From Siphonodentalium dalli (lineage: Eukaryota; Mollusca; Scaphopoda; Gadilida; Siphonodentaliidae): a stretch of 64,000 bases of DNA. The position numbers and the translations under genes were made by a program. The DNA is taken from the NCBI GenBank assembly GCA_032622095.1, contig CP136061.1, forward strand, positions 256,381,582 through 256,445,581. Direction: 5' to 3'. This document shows, one piece after another, positions 35,694 to 47,595 of the stretch (positions within the stretch are counted from its first letter, which is position 1; every line of letters starts with the position of its first letter). The notes beneath the pieces were generated by a model. It was not told the origin of the DNA, did not search any database, and saw only the letters and a program-made list of their open reading frames with translations.

Positions 35694-36768
35694 TCCACTA
35701 TATAGAGCACTGGGCTGTTCCTACGGCTACGCAACGAATGTCAAATGTCACAGATTGGTTGTTTGTACTGTTTTGTTCCACAGATATAAGCGATAATGAG
35801 TATAATTAACGTTTATTTGTGACAAAATTGCACAATATAATTTCTGGTCTCTGTTAACAGTAACCAATATTGTTCGTTAGCTGAACAAACACACCTTTTT
35901 AGACCAGAAAATATATTCGAAATAAAATTAATATTAATCGATAGAAGCATTTCCGGACAGGAGTCTTCGATTCAGATCTAATATTTTATACCCCGGTAAC
36001 TATATAATACATGTTTACAAAGAGATAATCCACCTTTAAATAGTTGCGTGGGTATAGAATAATAGATATGAACTGAAGACCCCTGTCCGGAAAAGCTTCT
36101 ATCAATTAATATTGATCTTATTTCGAATATTAAATCGGGACCGTTTATGTTACTATTTTTAGAACCGACCATTCGGATGATACCGTATTGCGATATAGAG
36201 CACTGGGCTGCTCATGTGGCTACGCACCGAAAGTCAAATGTCCCAGATTGATTGTTTGTATTGTTTTGTTCCATAGTTAGAAGCGATAATGAGTATAATT
36301 AACGTTTATTTGTGACAAAATTGTACAATACTGAAAATTTCTGGTCTCTGTTAACAGAAAACACTATTGTTCGTTATCTAAACATGTACACCTTTTTAGA
36401 GTAGAAAATATTCGAAATAAAATTAATATTAATCGATAGAAGCATTTCTGGACAGGAGTCTTCGATTCAGATATAATATTTTATACACCGGTAACTATAT
36501 AAAACATGTTTACAAAGAGATAATCCACCTTTAACGGTGGAATAAAATAGTAATGTTTCTACATTTACGATGAACCATGATTAAATGTCTCGAATATGAC
36601 TCCTACTAGAATCATCGCCACTCAAAATTTCGGTGTTGAATGTGTCTCAGTGAATCACTCTTTGAGATAAATGAAAACAGATGTAATTTTGATGCACGAT
36701 TGAATGATCATAAACCAACTAACTGCATCTATATTCTAAAAAATTATTATTGCAAGCGAGCTTCTTAA

Positions 36769-37287
36769 AGGTGGATTATCTCTTTGTAAACATGTATTAT
36801 ATAGTTACCAGGGTATAAAATATTAGATCTGAATCGAAGACTCCTGTCCGGAAATGCTTCTATCGATTAATACTAATTTTATTTCGAATATTTTCTGGTC
36901 TAAAAAGGTGTGTTTGTTCACCAAAGAACAATATTGGTTACTGTTAACAGAGACCAGAAATTATATTGTGCAATTTTGTCACAAATAAACGTTAATTATA
37001 CTCATTATCGCTTATATCTGTGGAACAAAACAGTACAAACAACCAATCTGTGACATTTGACATTCGTTGCGTAGCCGTAGGAACAGCCCAGTGCTCTATA
37101 TCGCAATCCGGTCTCATCCGAATGGTCGGTTCTAAAAATAGTAACATAAATGATCCCGATTTAATATTCGAAATAAAATCAATATTAATTGATAGAAGCT
37201 TTTCCGGACATAGGTCTTCAGTTCATATCTATTATTTTATACACACGCAACTATTTAAAATTTGTTATTTAAAGAGATAATCCACCT
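36769..37287 (+). mobile_element. TTAA MITE, complete
   Basis: The 519-bp copy lies between TTAA at 36765-36768 and 37288-37291. Left of it, 36535-36764 is the continued duplicated zinc-finger flank. Confidence 0.88.
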
Positions 37288-37291
37288 TTAA

Positions 37292-37899
37292 TTATGCAAG
37301 CGAACTAACGAGACATAAAACAATCCACGTATCAGTGTGACTCTTTCAAAAATCATTCATGAATTCAGTTGGTCGCAAAAACGAGGATTCATACAGATGA
37401 TCGCCTGTAGTTTTATCAGTGCAACATATGCGAGAAAGCATTCATTACATTTAACGATCTGACAATACATTAGATAATGCACACCGGTGAGCGCCCATAT
37501 CGATGCGATATGTGTCGGAAATAATTCAGCATGTTGTGAAATGGGGCTTCCTACAAGAGGATGCACCTTGGTGATCTATCTTATCAGTGCGATATATAGA
37601 GTTATCTCCCCATACACCGTATGTTGTGAAATTTGGCTTCATACAAGAGGATACACCTTGGCGATCTGAATTGTCAGTGCGTTATATGCGAGAATACATT
37701 CTTTACAGCAATCAAACTTACGAGACATAAAATAATCCACAGTGCAGTGGTGATCGCCCATCTATGCGATATTTGTGGGAAATCATACTCCTTCTCTGGA
37801 TATTTGACTTCATACAAGAGGATACACACCGGAGGTCGACCGGTGATGACATTTTCTTCGAGTTTCGCTGAAATCGACGTCATGACATTTTATGAATGA
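37292..37899 (+). pseudogene. Degenerate C2H2 finger array (relic)
   Basis: Finger pieces are spread over frames: CNICEKAF near 37420, RCDMCRK near 37500, and an open stretch 37633-37899 with QCVICENTFFTAIKLTRHK and LCDICGKSYSFSGYLTSYK. Spacing and linkers are decayed. It is the oldest-looking finger array in the window. Confidence 0.65.
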
Positions 37900-38064
37900 A
37901 AGAACATGATGAAATCGACACGTATAGTACACATCTCAATCGGATTGACCGCCCAGCGTCTATGTCTCTCGACAACAACCAAAAGTCTTGACTTTTGAAT
38001 ACTTTCAGTTTGATGTTGGTAGTTTATATTCTATAATAATGTGTACAAAAGGAACGGCTTTTAA

Positions 38065-38478
38065 ATGTGGATTATCTCTTTGTAAACATGTATTATATAG
38101 TTACCGGGGTAAAAAATAATAGATCTGAATAGAAGACTCCTGTCGGGAAATTCTTCTATCGATTAATATTCATTTTATTTCGAATATGTTCTGGTCTAAA
38201 AAGGTGTGGTTGTTTAGCTAACGAACAACGGTGGTTACTGTTAACATTTGACTTTCGGTACGTAACCATAGGAACAGCATAATGCTCTCTATCGCTATAT
38301 GGTATCACCCGAATGGCCTTCTAAAAATAGACAAATAAAGGGTCCCAATAACATATTCGAAATAAACTCAATATTAGTTGATAGAAATCTTTCCTGACAG
38401 GGGTCTTCAGTTCATATGTATTATTTTATACCCACGCAACTATGTCAAATTTGTTATTTAAAGAGATAATCCATCATT
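38065..38478 (+). mobile_element. TTAA MITE with internal deletion
   Basis: TTAA at 38061-38064 precedes ATGTGGATTATCTC. The centre lacks about 110 bp compared with complete copies. The right end reads AGAGATAATCCATCATTTTG with the final TTAA mutated. Confidence 0.8.
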
Positions 38479-38494
38479 TTGTTTTAGGTTTTAA

Positions 38495-39017
38495 AGGTGA
38501 TTATCTCTTTGTAAACATGTATTATATAGTTACCGGGGTATAAAATATTAGATCTGAATCGAAGACTCATGTCCGAAAATGCTTCTATCGATTAATATTA
38601 ATTTTATTTCGAATATGTTCTGGTCTAAAAAGGTACGTATGGTTATTTACGTAACGAACAATTGTTGTTACTGTTAACAGAGACCAGAAAAATTATTGGG
38701 TAATTTTGTCACAAATAAACGTTAATTATACTCATTATCGTTTGTAACTATGGAATAAAACAATACAACCAATCAATCTGAAACATTTGACGTTCGGTAC
38801 GTAACCATAGGAACAGCCCAGTGCTCTCTATCGCTATATGTTATCACCCGAATGGTCTGTTCTAAAAATAGACAAATAAACGGTCCCAATAAAATATTCG
38901 AAATAAAATCAATATTAATTGATATAAGCCTTTCTAGACAGGGGTCTTCAGTTCATATTTATTATTTTATACCAACGGAACTATTTCAAATTTGTTATTT
39001 AAAGAGATAATCTATCT
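38495..39017 (+). mobile_element. TTAA MITE, complete
   Basis: It lies between TTAA at 38491-38494 and 39018-39021. Only about 12 bp separate it from the previous copy's end. Confidence 0.85.
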
Positions 39018-39021
39018 TTAA

Positions 39022-39480
39022 GTCTGAGCTTGTAGTCTGTTAGCATTGTGAATCTCTGATTTCTCACATGCCCCGATGTATGATTGACATAATTTATTCA
39101 CGAAATTGCTGGACCCACTCTTTCGATGAACCCTTGTGTATACATTTGTATCTGAAGGAAATTAATCATAATCACACCAGGATATAAGGCCTAAGTGAAT
39201 CTTATTTGATGGGAAAACGCATCTACATGTATGAAGTTATTTTTATAAGATTAAAAAAAGGTCACATATATATATCCTAGCTTATGCGCGTGGTTCATTA
39301 ATTACGCTAGCATATGGTCATATTATTGGCGGTTAAGACTGGTTATCGTGGAGATAGCCATATTGTTTGTGAGAGCTCACATAATCTGAAAGCAGTTTGA
39401 ACATTTTCAATTTGGCCTTTGATGCACATTAACAAACGTTATAGCATTGAAGTGTAGGCCTGTGGACAATATTTACACCA
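39022..39480. other. Spacer without recognised features
   Basis: I see no ORF, repeat or known element. It is AT-rich. Confidence 0.5.
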
Positions 39481-40260
39481 CTGTACATAACACATACATA
39501 GCAAATGGCTGCCAAAATGGCCGCCAAAATAAGGAAAATTGTAAATATTGCACCAGGGTGTCATGCAATTGCTTACAAGTTGTGGTTGATGTTCAAAATT
39601 GGCTAATCTGTATTCTATACATTGAATACTAACATGTCTGATACACCATGTGTCATTGTTACTATTGTCACCACTGACATCTCCAGATATATTGGATTTT
39701 TCTCTCACAAACTTGACATAAATATCGGCAAAAAATAACTTTCAGTGTTCGACCATTTTTTCAAATAAAATGCAACTACCTTTGGTATCAAATGTGTTTA
39801 TTGTTTTGACCTATCTTAAATGTGTCACACTATGGTGTTTATAGACTAAATTGCTCAAGATGGCTTCCAAAATGGCAACCAAATTTGTAAAAAATAAATG
39901 TTTTACACATATCCAGAAAATTATTCTCTGCGTTATCCGAAAAGGTAGCAAATTGTGACTCACTTGGTTATTATACCTGTTAGTTAATTAACTGACAACT
40001 ATGTTCTATTATGTTTATCCTAGATTGGTATGGGGCATGACAAATTCATTTTAAAGTTGCAGTATGGAATTTTGCGGATAACCTCTTTTGTGATTATGGC
40101 CATATTATTGAAAGGAAATGGGCAGAACTTTGAGACGGAACTGAGATGAACCATGGGATGTGGGTAGTCTGGCCCATTAAGATAAAAATTTATCAACTGG
40201 ATACAGGGTGGAAACCAAGATGACAGCCAGGGAGTTACTCTATGATCGTAGATGAGGATA
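39481..40260 (+). repeat. Left arm of large inverted repeat
   Basis: From GGCTGCCAAAATGGCCGCC (39507 on) to about 40260 the sequence matches the reverse complement of about 42490-43210. One clear stretch is TATTGAAAGGAAATGGGCAG (about 40112) against its complement near 42646. The first 400 bp also match 10730-11090. Confidence 0.85.
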
Positions 40261-42540
40261 ATAGGTATACCGCGAGTTATTGTATGGTCATGGATGATGT
40301 GTGGGTATATGGGGAGTGCCCTGTTGGCAACGTTGGGTTGTATATTTATATATGTTGTGGATGTGTTATCATTGATGGTGTATGGGGAGTAGATGCATGA
40401 TCATGAGTATGGCAAGTGTGGAACTTATGAGAGGTCGTATGTGCGGGTATTGGTATATCTGGAAGGGTTCACCATTGGTGAAGTGCATATGTATACCTGG
40501 ATTGACTCTATGGTAATGGCTATGGCGAATAGGTATACATTTAGTGGCTGTATAGTCCACGGTGAGGTGAATAGGAATACAACGCGTGACCGTATGAATC
40601 GTGAATGTAGTGAATATGTATATATAGAGTGACTATATGGCCATGTGTCGGGTGTATGTGTATACCTGGTGTTCATACATGGTGACTCGTGACTGTATCG
40701 TCATTTGTGGTATGTACGGGTATAACCAAGTATGGTTGTATGATCAGGTGTACGTGTATAAAGTGGGTGACTATGTTGTCATTTGTGTTGTGTTTATGTA
40801 CATATGGAGTGACTGAGGTAATGGGTGGGTTGTACATGTGTACATTGGGTGGCACAATAACTCAAGGATATGTTAATCAATGGAGAGGACATGTCAGAGA
40901 GTTCTCTATCTTGATGGTGTTTATATACATGGGGGGCGTAAAACACAGAAAACGATGGCCACCTATTACCACACAGTCATTACATATATACATAAACACC
41001 ACAGACATAACAATATAGTGACCCACTGTATACATGTACACCTGACCCATGACCACGGGTGACCTTACAGCCACGCGTCACGATACAGGCACACCGGGGA
41101 TACTCATAAACATGACCGATAACCATATAGTCATTCCTTGTATACCCATTCAGCTCAACATTGGCCATAAGGTCATCCCCTGTATACGTATTCTCCAAAC
41201 ACGTGGTCAAATAGACAATCAATATATACATCAACAATGACCATAAAGTCACTCCGGGTATACATATGCACCTCACCAGTACCGTGTGTACCTATTCAAA
41301 ACATTCATACACGACCATGGTCAATTCTTGCATGCATATTCACCTCAACATTGGCCATGTCACTCCCTGTATCACTATTTGTCACACCATAGCCGCATAG
41401 TCACTCAAGATATACTAATACACCCTAGCCATGTCAGTATAGTCACTCCATGTATGCATATGCACTTTATCCATGGCCATATAGCCACTTGCTATATATA
41501 CACATCCCTTGCCCATGACAATAAAGCAACACATATGTATACTGGTATAACCTACACATGACCATACCGCCACGAGTCACCAAACAGGAACACCAGGTAT
41601 ACTCATACGCCTGACACATGACCATTTTAATAGTCACCTCCTGTATAGATGTCCATTATATTTATGACCATACAGTCACTACTTGTATACCTACATGTTC
41701 TCATCTCACCATTGACCATACATTCACTACCTGTATACCTATATCGACAGACATAGTCATATCACCACTCGATATACATATACAGCCCACCCTAGACCAT
41801 AGATTCACTCCAAGCATACAAGTAAACCTCAATAATGGCCATTCAGCCCTTCCAGATATACACACAACCACTCAAACAATCCATACTTGCATATACACCT
41901 CACACATGACAATTCAGCAATTCACTGTATAATCATACATGCCAGCCATGATACTACAGCTAATCCCTATACACCCACCAATGATAATACATCCTTGAGA
42001 TATATAAATATGCATCCCACCGTCACCACAAGGACACTCCCTATATACCCACACACTCGATAATGTCCACCCAGCTTACTCCAGGTAATCATATTCAATC
42101 ATGACCGTACAGTCATTCGCTGTATACCTATACCCATTACCCGTAACCATGAAATCACACCCTATTTACCAACACACCCATCCATGATCATACAGACAAC
42201 ACATGTACATCCCACCCATGCCCTTACAGTCACTCCGTATATACATACTCAACACATAGATGACCATGTAGCTATATCCATACACCACACCAATGCCCAT
42301 ACAGGCACACCTGGTGCACCCGTACTGGATATACACAATCATACACTATACAGTCACTCCATGCATACCGATTCACCTCACACCTGACCATGACATCTCC
42401 TTGTACACATAGATGCATCTTACAATGGACAACCCACTCATAACCATATAGTCACTCATTGTATACCTATTCAGATAAGTCATGACATACAATAACTCAC
42501 TGTATACCTATTCACCTCATGTATGATCATAGAGTAACTC
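40261..42540. repeat. Bipolar 42-bp minisatellite
   Basis: From about 40980 to 42540 the plus strand repeats a degenerate unit of about 42 bp, roughly ATGACCATATAGTCACTCCN then TGTATACCTATNCACCTCACCC. From 40261 to about 40940 the units run in the opposite direction (GGTGTATACCTGG, GTGACTATATGGCCATG). The polarity switch is near 40960. I estimate about 50 units in total. The ORFs over it are low-complexity and not credible. Confidence 0.85.
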
Positions 42541-43600
42541 CCTGGCTACGATCTTGGCATCCACACTGTATACAGTTGACATTTTCTTAGCATAATGGAC
42601 CAGAATAGCCAAATATTATGGTCCATCTCAATTCTGTCCCAAAGTTCTGCCCATTTCCTTTCAATAACTATGGCCAAAATCACAAAAGAGGTGCTCGGCA
42701 AAATTACATACTTTAAAATGAATTTAGTTTGCCCCATACGGAAGTGGGACAACCAGAATAGAACATTTAGTTGTCAGTTAATTAACTAACACGTATAATA
42801 ACCAAGTGAGTCACATTTTGCTACATTTTCGGATAACGCAGAGAATGTTCGGGATATATGTAAAAAATTAACATTTTACAAATTTGGTTGCCATTTTGGA
42901 AGCCATCTTGAGCAGTTTGGTCTATAAGCACCGCAGTGAGACACATTTAAGATAGACCAAAACAATAAACACCTTTCAATCCAAAGATAGTTACATTTTA
43001 CCTGAAAAAATGGTCCAAACCTGAAAAGTTAATTTTTGCCAATATTTATGTCAAGTTTTTGAGAGAAAAGTCCAATATTTGTGATGATGTCAGTAGTGAC
43101 AATAGTAACAATTAACCATGGTGCATCAGACATGTTAGTATTCAATGTATAGAATGCAGAATTGCCAATTTTATGCATCAACCACAACTCGCAAACGATT
43201 GGCAGCCAATTTGAGCCAAAGTAAAAATTTTGGTTCCAGTGATTTGGAATATTTATAGATAATGATATGCCTCACTTATATTACAAAGTTATGTTCATTT
43301 CTTGTTGAAATATGACTAGAATCCCAATTGTGATTTTTTGTGAAATTTTATACCGCATCCTGTAAAATCGAAGTTTTGAGGGATCGGAAGGGGATAGGAC
43401 CACAATAATGGCATATTTAATTGCTCCAATGATCGGTTAATAAACAAAACACAAAATAAAGTTGCATTACTCAACCAGTTCCAAACAGCATGAATTGAAC
43501 TAGAAGATATTTGTGAGAAAATGTCATATTTTCAACTTCCGGCGGCCATATTGGCGGCCATCTTATGAAAATTTAGATATGTTTTGGCCCAAATGAACCA
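42541..43600 (-). repeat. Right arm of large inverted repeat
   Basis: It is the reverse complement of the left arm to about 43210, then continues with sequence that matches the reverse of 10390-10740 (GGCGGCCATATTGGCGGCC near 43543). The right arm is therefore the longer one, and the left arm has lost its outer part. Confidence 0.85.
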
Positions 43601-43699
43601 TGGTCACCTCCCAACTATAATTGTTTTGAGAAAACTGTGAGAAGATGCGATTTTCACAAGAAAAGGATGGCATAAACCACCCAACCCAAAAACTGAGAT

Positions 43700-43742
43700 T
43701 TTCAAAAAGGTCAAGGTCAAATTGAAGGTCAAGGTGACCTCA
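43700..43742 (+). repeat. AGGTCA half-site cluster
   Basis: AAGGTCAAGGTCA followed by AAGGTCAAGGTGACCTC gives at least four AGGTCA-type half sites in both orientations. Such half sites bind nuclear receptors (family knowledge). Location in a repeat-rich spacer makes a regulatory role uncertain. Confidence 0.4.
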
Positions 43743-43839
43743 AAAATCTGGAACCAGCCAGTTTAGTGATACTCACCAACTACTTAACAAACTCTGAAAG
43801 ATTGGCGCTTCTATCGCAAAGTGAACGAAGCATAACATA

Positions 43840-44600
43840 ATTCACACTGGCGATCGACCGTATCAGTGCGATATTTGTCCAAAAGCATTTACTGAATCAA
43901 GCAGTTTGACGAAGCATAAGAGAATCCACACAGGTGATCGCCCGTATACATGTGTTATTTGTGAATATTCTTTTTCACAGTTATGTCATTTGACTGCACA
44001 CAAGAGGATTCACATCGGAGATCGACCGTATGTATGCGATATTTGCGAGAAATCATTCACTAACTCAAGCAGCTTGACTAGGCATAAACTTATCCATTCA
44101 GGTGATCGCCCATATAAATGTGATATATCCGAGAAATCATTCACAGAATCAAGCAGCTTGACCAATCATAAACTAATCCACTTTGGTGATCACCCGTATA
44201 AATGTGATATATCCGAGAAATCATTCACTAAATCAAGCAGCTTGACTAGGCATAAACTTATCCATTCAGGTGATCGCCCATATAAATGTGATATATCCGA
44301 GAAATCATTCACAGAATCAAGCAGCTTGGTGAATCATAAGATAATTCACACTGGCGATCGACCATATGATGGTCCATATCAGTGCGATATATGCGAGAAA
44401 TCATTCACTAAATCAAGCGGCTTGACTAGGCATAAACTAATCCATTCAGGTGATCGCCCGTATATGTGACTTATGTCCAAAATTATTCACCAATTCGTGT
44501 GCGTTGATCACACACAAGAGGATCCCCCCCAATGATCGGCCATATCAATGCGAGAAATCATTCACGAAATCAAGCGTCCTGACGACGCATAAGATAATAC
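43840..44600 (+). pseudogene. C2H2 zinc-finger gene, locus 4, first part
   Basis: Fingers start at about 43840 and the open part is 43906-44469. Three of them have CDISEKSF, so the second zinc-binding Cys is Ser. Because these three are near-identical, the change was probably copied with the unit. TGA at 44467-44469 and frame changes follow, with CDLCPKLFTNSCALITHK and QCEKSFTKSSVLTTHK. The gene is then split by a LINE at 44601 and resumes at 47132. Confidence 0.8.
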
Positions 44601-44684
44601 TTAAAATTCTGCGACAGCCATATTTCCACGTGCCTTACCATAATCTTCAATGCTATAATCAAACATGGACACCTTCCCCCAAAT

Positions 44685-45681
44685 TTGTTGAAAGTGACCC
44701 TTGTGCCCATCTTGATAAATAAAGCTGGGAATATTGCCGACAAAGACAACTATCGTCCAGTGGCGTTATCCTGTGTTATTTCAAAAGTATTGGAAATGGT
44801 GTTGTTCAATAAATGCTCTGAACAATTATATACCACAGACAACCAGTTTGGTTTAAAAAAAAAGATCATTCAACGGATGGCTGCATATTTGCATTAAAAG
44901 AAGCGATACGATATTATAATTCTAAGGATACTCCTGTTTTCGTGTGCTTCTTGGACGCAAGTAAAGCGTTCGATCGAGTCAACCATGAAATGCTACTACG
45001 ACATCTAAAGCAACGATCAGGGCCATCAGCTATTATTCGGATCCTTAAGGACTGGTTTCTAAATCAGATGTATCATGTTCGCTGGGGACAAACATACTCG
45101 ACATGCTTCCGGCCCACGACTGGTGTTAGACAGGGCGGTTATTAAGCCCTTATTTATTTAATGTGTATATCAACGAGATTAGCGAAAGACTGAATACATG
45201 TGACGTTGGGTGCATTGTTGGCAGTGCAAAAATCAATCATTTATGTTAGGCTGATGATATGTGTATTATTGCACCATCTTTAGAGGGACTACGTCGTTTG
45301 TTGAGAATATGTGAACACGAGGCTAAGAAGATTTATTTAACTTATAATATTATAAAAACCGTGGGGATGACTTTTATCCCTAAATCTCTTCATATTCGGT
45401 CATTTACAAAACTATACTTAATGGGCAATGAACTCAAGTTCGTGTCCTCCTATAAGTATCTCGGACATATACTCAACAACGAATTTTCCGATGATAATGA
45501 TATTATGCGCCAATATCGGTCTATTTGCTCACGCTCAAATATGCTTATTAGAAAGTTTTACAAATGTTCGCCTAATGTGAAAATGTATTTATTTAAAATG
45601 TTCGTATCTCCATTATATTGTGCCCATCTTTGGATTAACTATACCAAACGTTGTTATAGAAAACTTACAGTTTGTTATTAG
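44685..45681 (+). pseudogene. LINE reverse transcriptase
   Basis: Frames in order contain NYRPVALSCVISKVLEMVLF, NQFGLKKK, VFVCFLDASKAFDRVNHEMLLRHL, TTGVRQGG and, after a stop, the degraded catalytic box ADDM (the expected Tyr codon region reads Cys-stop). LKFVSSYKYLGHIL and IRKFYKCSPNVKMYLFK follow. These are motifs of non-LTR retrotransposon RT, which primes on nicked genomic DNA. At least three frame breaks are present. The clade is not certain; CR1/Jockey-like is possible. Confidence 0.85.
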
Positions 45682-46832
45682 CCCTATGTCTATTATACTC
45701 CCAGCTAGCAGTCTACATATAGACTATAAGACTTAAGGCCATATATTTCACTTTACTCTTGTAAGTTGCAGGTGGGCTGGTTGGGGTGCAGATTGCACTG
45801 CAGAATAAGAAACGTTGTATACATTACAATGTTCTCTTCTCTCTCTAAATAACATACAGCACGACACAATACATCGATGATGATGAATCACATTGCGACA
45901 TGTAATAGAGGATAACGTCTATGGATCCGAAGAATATCATGTTGAATAACCTACATGTAAAGTCTGGAAACTAGACCCTGGAAAGATAGATGATACCTAA
46001 TCTAGAATGTGTATATACTATATAATATAGAACTAGGGTATGAATATATAAAAGAGTAGAAATACCATTAACGCTCCAACATGGAGACTTCAAACAATTA
46101 TAACTATTTACAGCACCGTGATAACAAAGGGATTTATCCAGGGAAATGGACCATCCATTCCAAACTACTCTAAAATTATCTTTAAAGATGTGGATGGTCA
46201 CAACTGACTTATAAAAATAAATGGATGATAAAACAATACATGTAACAAGACAATACAAACATGACAAGTAAAATGATCAGAGATAATAAATAATATCAGC
46301 TTACCAATTCGGAATGATTTGAGTCCGGATGAATATTTATATCCTTTATGAAATGACTTTAAGAAGCTTTTACATTGTTTATATATATATTAAGTATTTA
46401 TTGATTTAAGTTTAAGTTGGAGATAACAAAACCGCTCCATTGTGTTTATAAGAGAAAAACTAACTATAGCAATGGCGGCAAACGTGACTCACGGTGGGAT
46501 TGGGCTAAAGTTAAAAGAGGTAAGGCAGCAGATAGAAATTCAGTGGGAGTGGGTCGCAAAGATTTGCGTGCAGTGTAGATTAATAAATAATGGTTTAGTA
46601 ATTATTGTTAAAAAGGTTGTTAATAATAAATATTCCTAATAATTCTGATCTGATAAAATATTGATAATATTACATATTTTACCACTGCCACATTCTCCCC
46701 CCTCTTGAGGAACAATTTACATCCTTGTAAATTCATCAAGATTAGCACTGGGTGCACCATTATCTGAAATGACTGTTGTAAAATTAAAACCGTACCTGTA
46801 TTTACTGTACATATTTTACCACCGCCACATAA
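45680..46832. mobile_element. Insertion inside the LINE, type unknown
   Basis: LINE homology stops at LTVCY (45678) and resumes at NNAYRKFMGYERSC (46832). The inserted 1.15 kb has no RT, transposase or clear terminal inverted repeat. It contains ACATATTTTACCACYGCCACA twice, at about 46670 and 46808. It could be part of an LTR element (inference). Confidence 0.5.
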
Positions 46833-47040
46833 TAATAATGCATATAGAAAATTTATGGGTTATGAGAGATCATGTAGTGCGAGTGTGATGATTGTAGGTG
46901 ACAGAATGTGTTCTCTGACAGTGCTGATTCGAAAGGGTGTGTATGGATTTCGTGTGAGAATTTATAAATCTTTAAACAGTATTTTGAATGCTATTTGTAA
47001 CTCAGATATGATCTATCGGTCAAATCTATTCAATCATTGA
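46833..47040 (+). pseudogene. LINE ORF C-terminus
   Basis: The open stretch AYRKFMGYERSCSASVMIVGD continues to SLNSILNAICNSDMIYRSNLF. It is the tail of the LINE polyprotein after the inserted segment and ends at TGA 47038-47040. Confidence 0.65.
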
Positions 47041-47131
47041 AATCAACTTCTTTATATTTAATTTGTAATTATATGTTGTATGTATGACTATATATGGGCA
47101 TATCTTGCCTGAAATAAATACAATACAATAC

Positions 47132-47586
47132 ACACTGGCGATCGATCGTATCAGTGCGATATATGCGATAAATCATTCGCTCAATCAAGCAGCTTGATGA
47201 ATCATAAGAGAGTTCACACTGGCGATCGACCGTATGAGTGCGATATATGCGAGAAATCATTCACAGAATCAAGCAGCTTGATGAAGCATATGATAGTACA
47301 CACCGGAGATCGACCGTATCAGTGTGATATTTGGCAAAACGCATTCACTCAATCAAGCAACCTGACGAAACATAAGAGAATCCACTCCGGTGATCGCTCG
47401 TATAAAATAGTATTTAAAAAAAAACATTCACCATGTCAGGACAGTTGACTTCACAAAAGAGCATTCACACTGGCGATCGACCGTATCAGTGTGATATATG
47501 CATGGAAGCATTTGGTCATTCGGGCAACCTCATGAAGCATAAGAGATTCCACTTCGACGATCGCCCGTATAAAAGTGATATTCGCC
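47132..47586 (+). pseudogene. C2H2 zinc-finger gene, locus 4, second part
   Basis: Fingers CDICDKSFAQSSSLMNHKRVH, CDICEKSFTESSSLMKHMIVH, CDIWQNAFTQSSNLTKHKRIH (second Cys lost) and CDICMEAFGHSGNLMKHKRFH are joined by TGDRPY-type linkers. A frameshift at a run of A near 47417-47424 breaks the frame. The last finger runs into the fold-back insertion at 47596. Confidence 0.8.
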
Positions 47587-47595
47587 GACAGCATT

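Larger units (their letters stand above)
32914..35699 (+). mobile_element. Crypton-type tyrosine recombinase element
   Basis: The 2,786-bp element sits inside the inner MITE with only AT shared at both junctions (32912-32913 and 35700-35701) and no long terminal inverted repeat at its ends. It carries one recombinase gene, three 21-bp repeats with CTTCCTTATATTA upstream (about 33005-33076), an 80-bp direct repeat and a large hairpin downstream. Lack of terminal inverted repeats and use of a tyrosine recombinase are Crypton features. The borders come from comparison with intact MITEs. Confidence 0.8.
32726..36035 (-). mobile_element. Inner TTAA MITE interrupted by a Crypton
   Basis: This copy lies between TTAA at 32722-32725 and 36036-36039, inside the outer MITE. 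Its halves (32726-32913 and 35700-36035) join as ...ATTGCGATATAGAGCACTGG, as in intact copies. Confidence 0.88.
32693..36530 (-). mobile_element. Outer TTAA MITE holding a nested stack
   Basis: The outer copy lies between TTAA at 32689-32692 and 36531-36534. The flanks GGATGGT and CGGTGGAATAAAATAG are joined at the empty site in loci 1 (7682-7710) and 2 (24369-24398). Its own sequence is 32693-32721 plus 36040-36530. A second MITE is inserted in its internal TTAA. Confidence 0.88.
44601..47126 (+). mobile_element. Non-LTR retrotransposon (LINE) fragment
   Basis: It is flanked by the 5-bp repeat AATAC (44596-44600 and 47127-47131) and ends in an AATACAATAC-type simple tail. Removing it restores the join of two zinc-finger pieces (HKI and IHTGD). 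It is 5'-truncated and is itself interrupted at about 45680-46832. Confidence 0.82.

Noticed and set aside
40393-41932. Several ORFs of 60-109 codons rich in His, Thr, Tyr and Ile
   Set aside because: They lie in the 42-bp minisatellite on both strands and reflect its composition.
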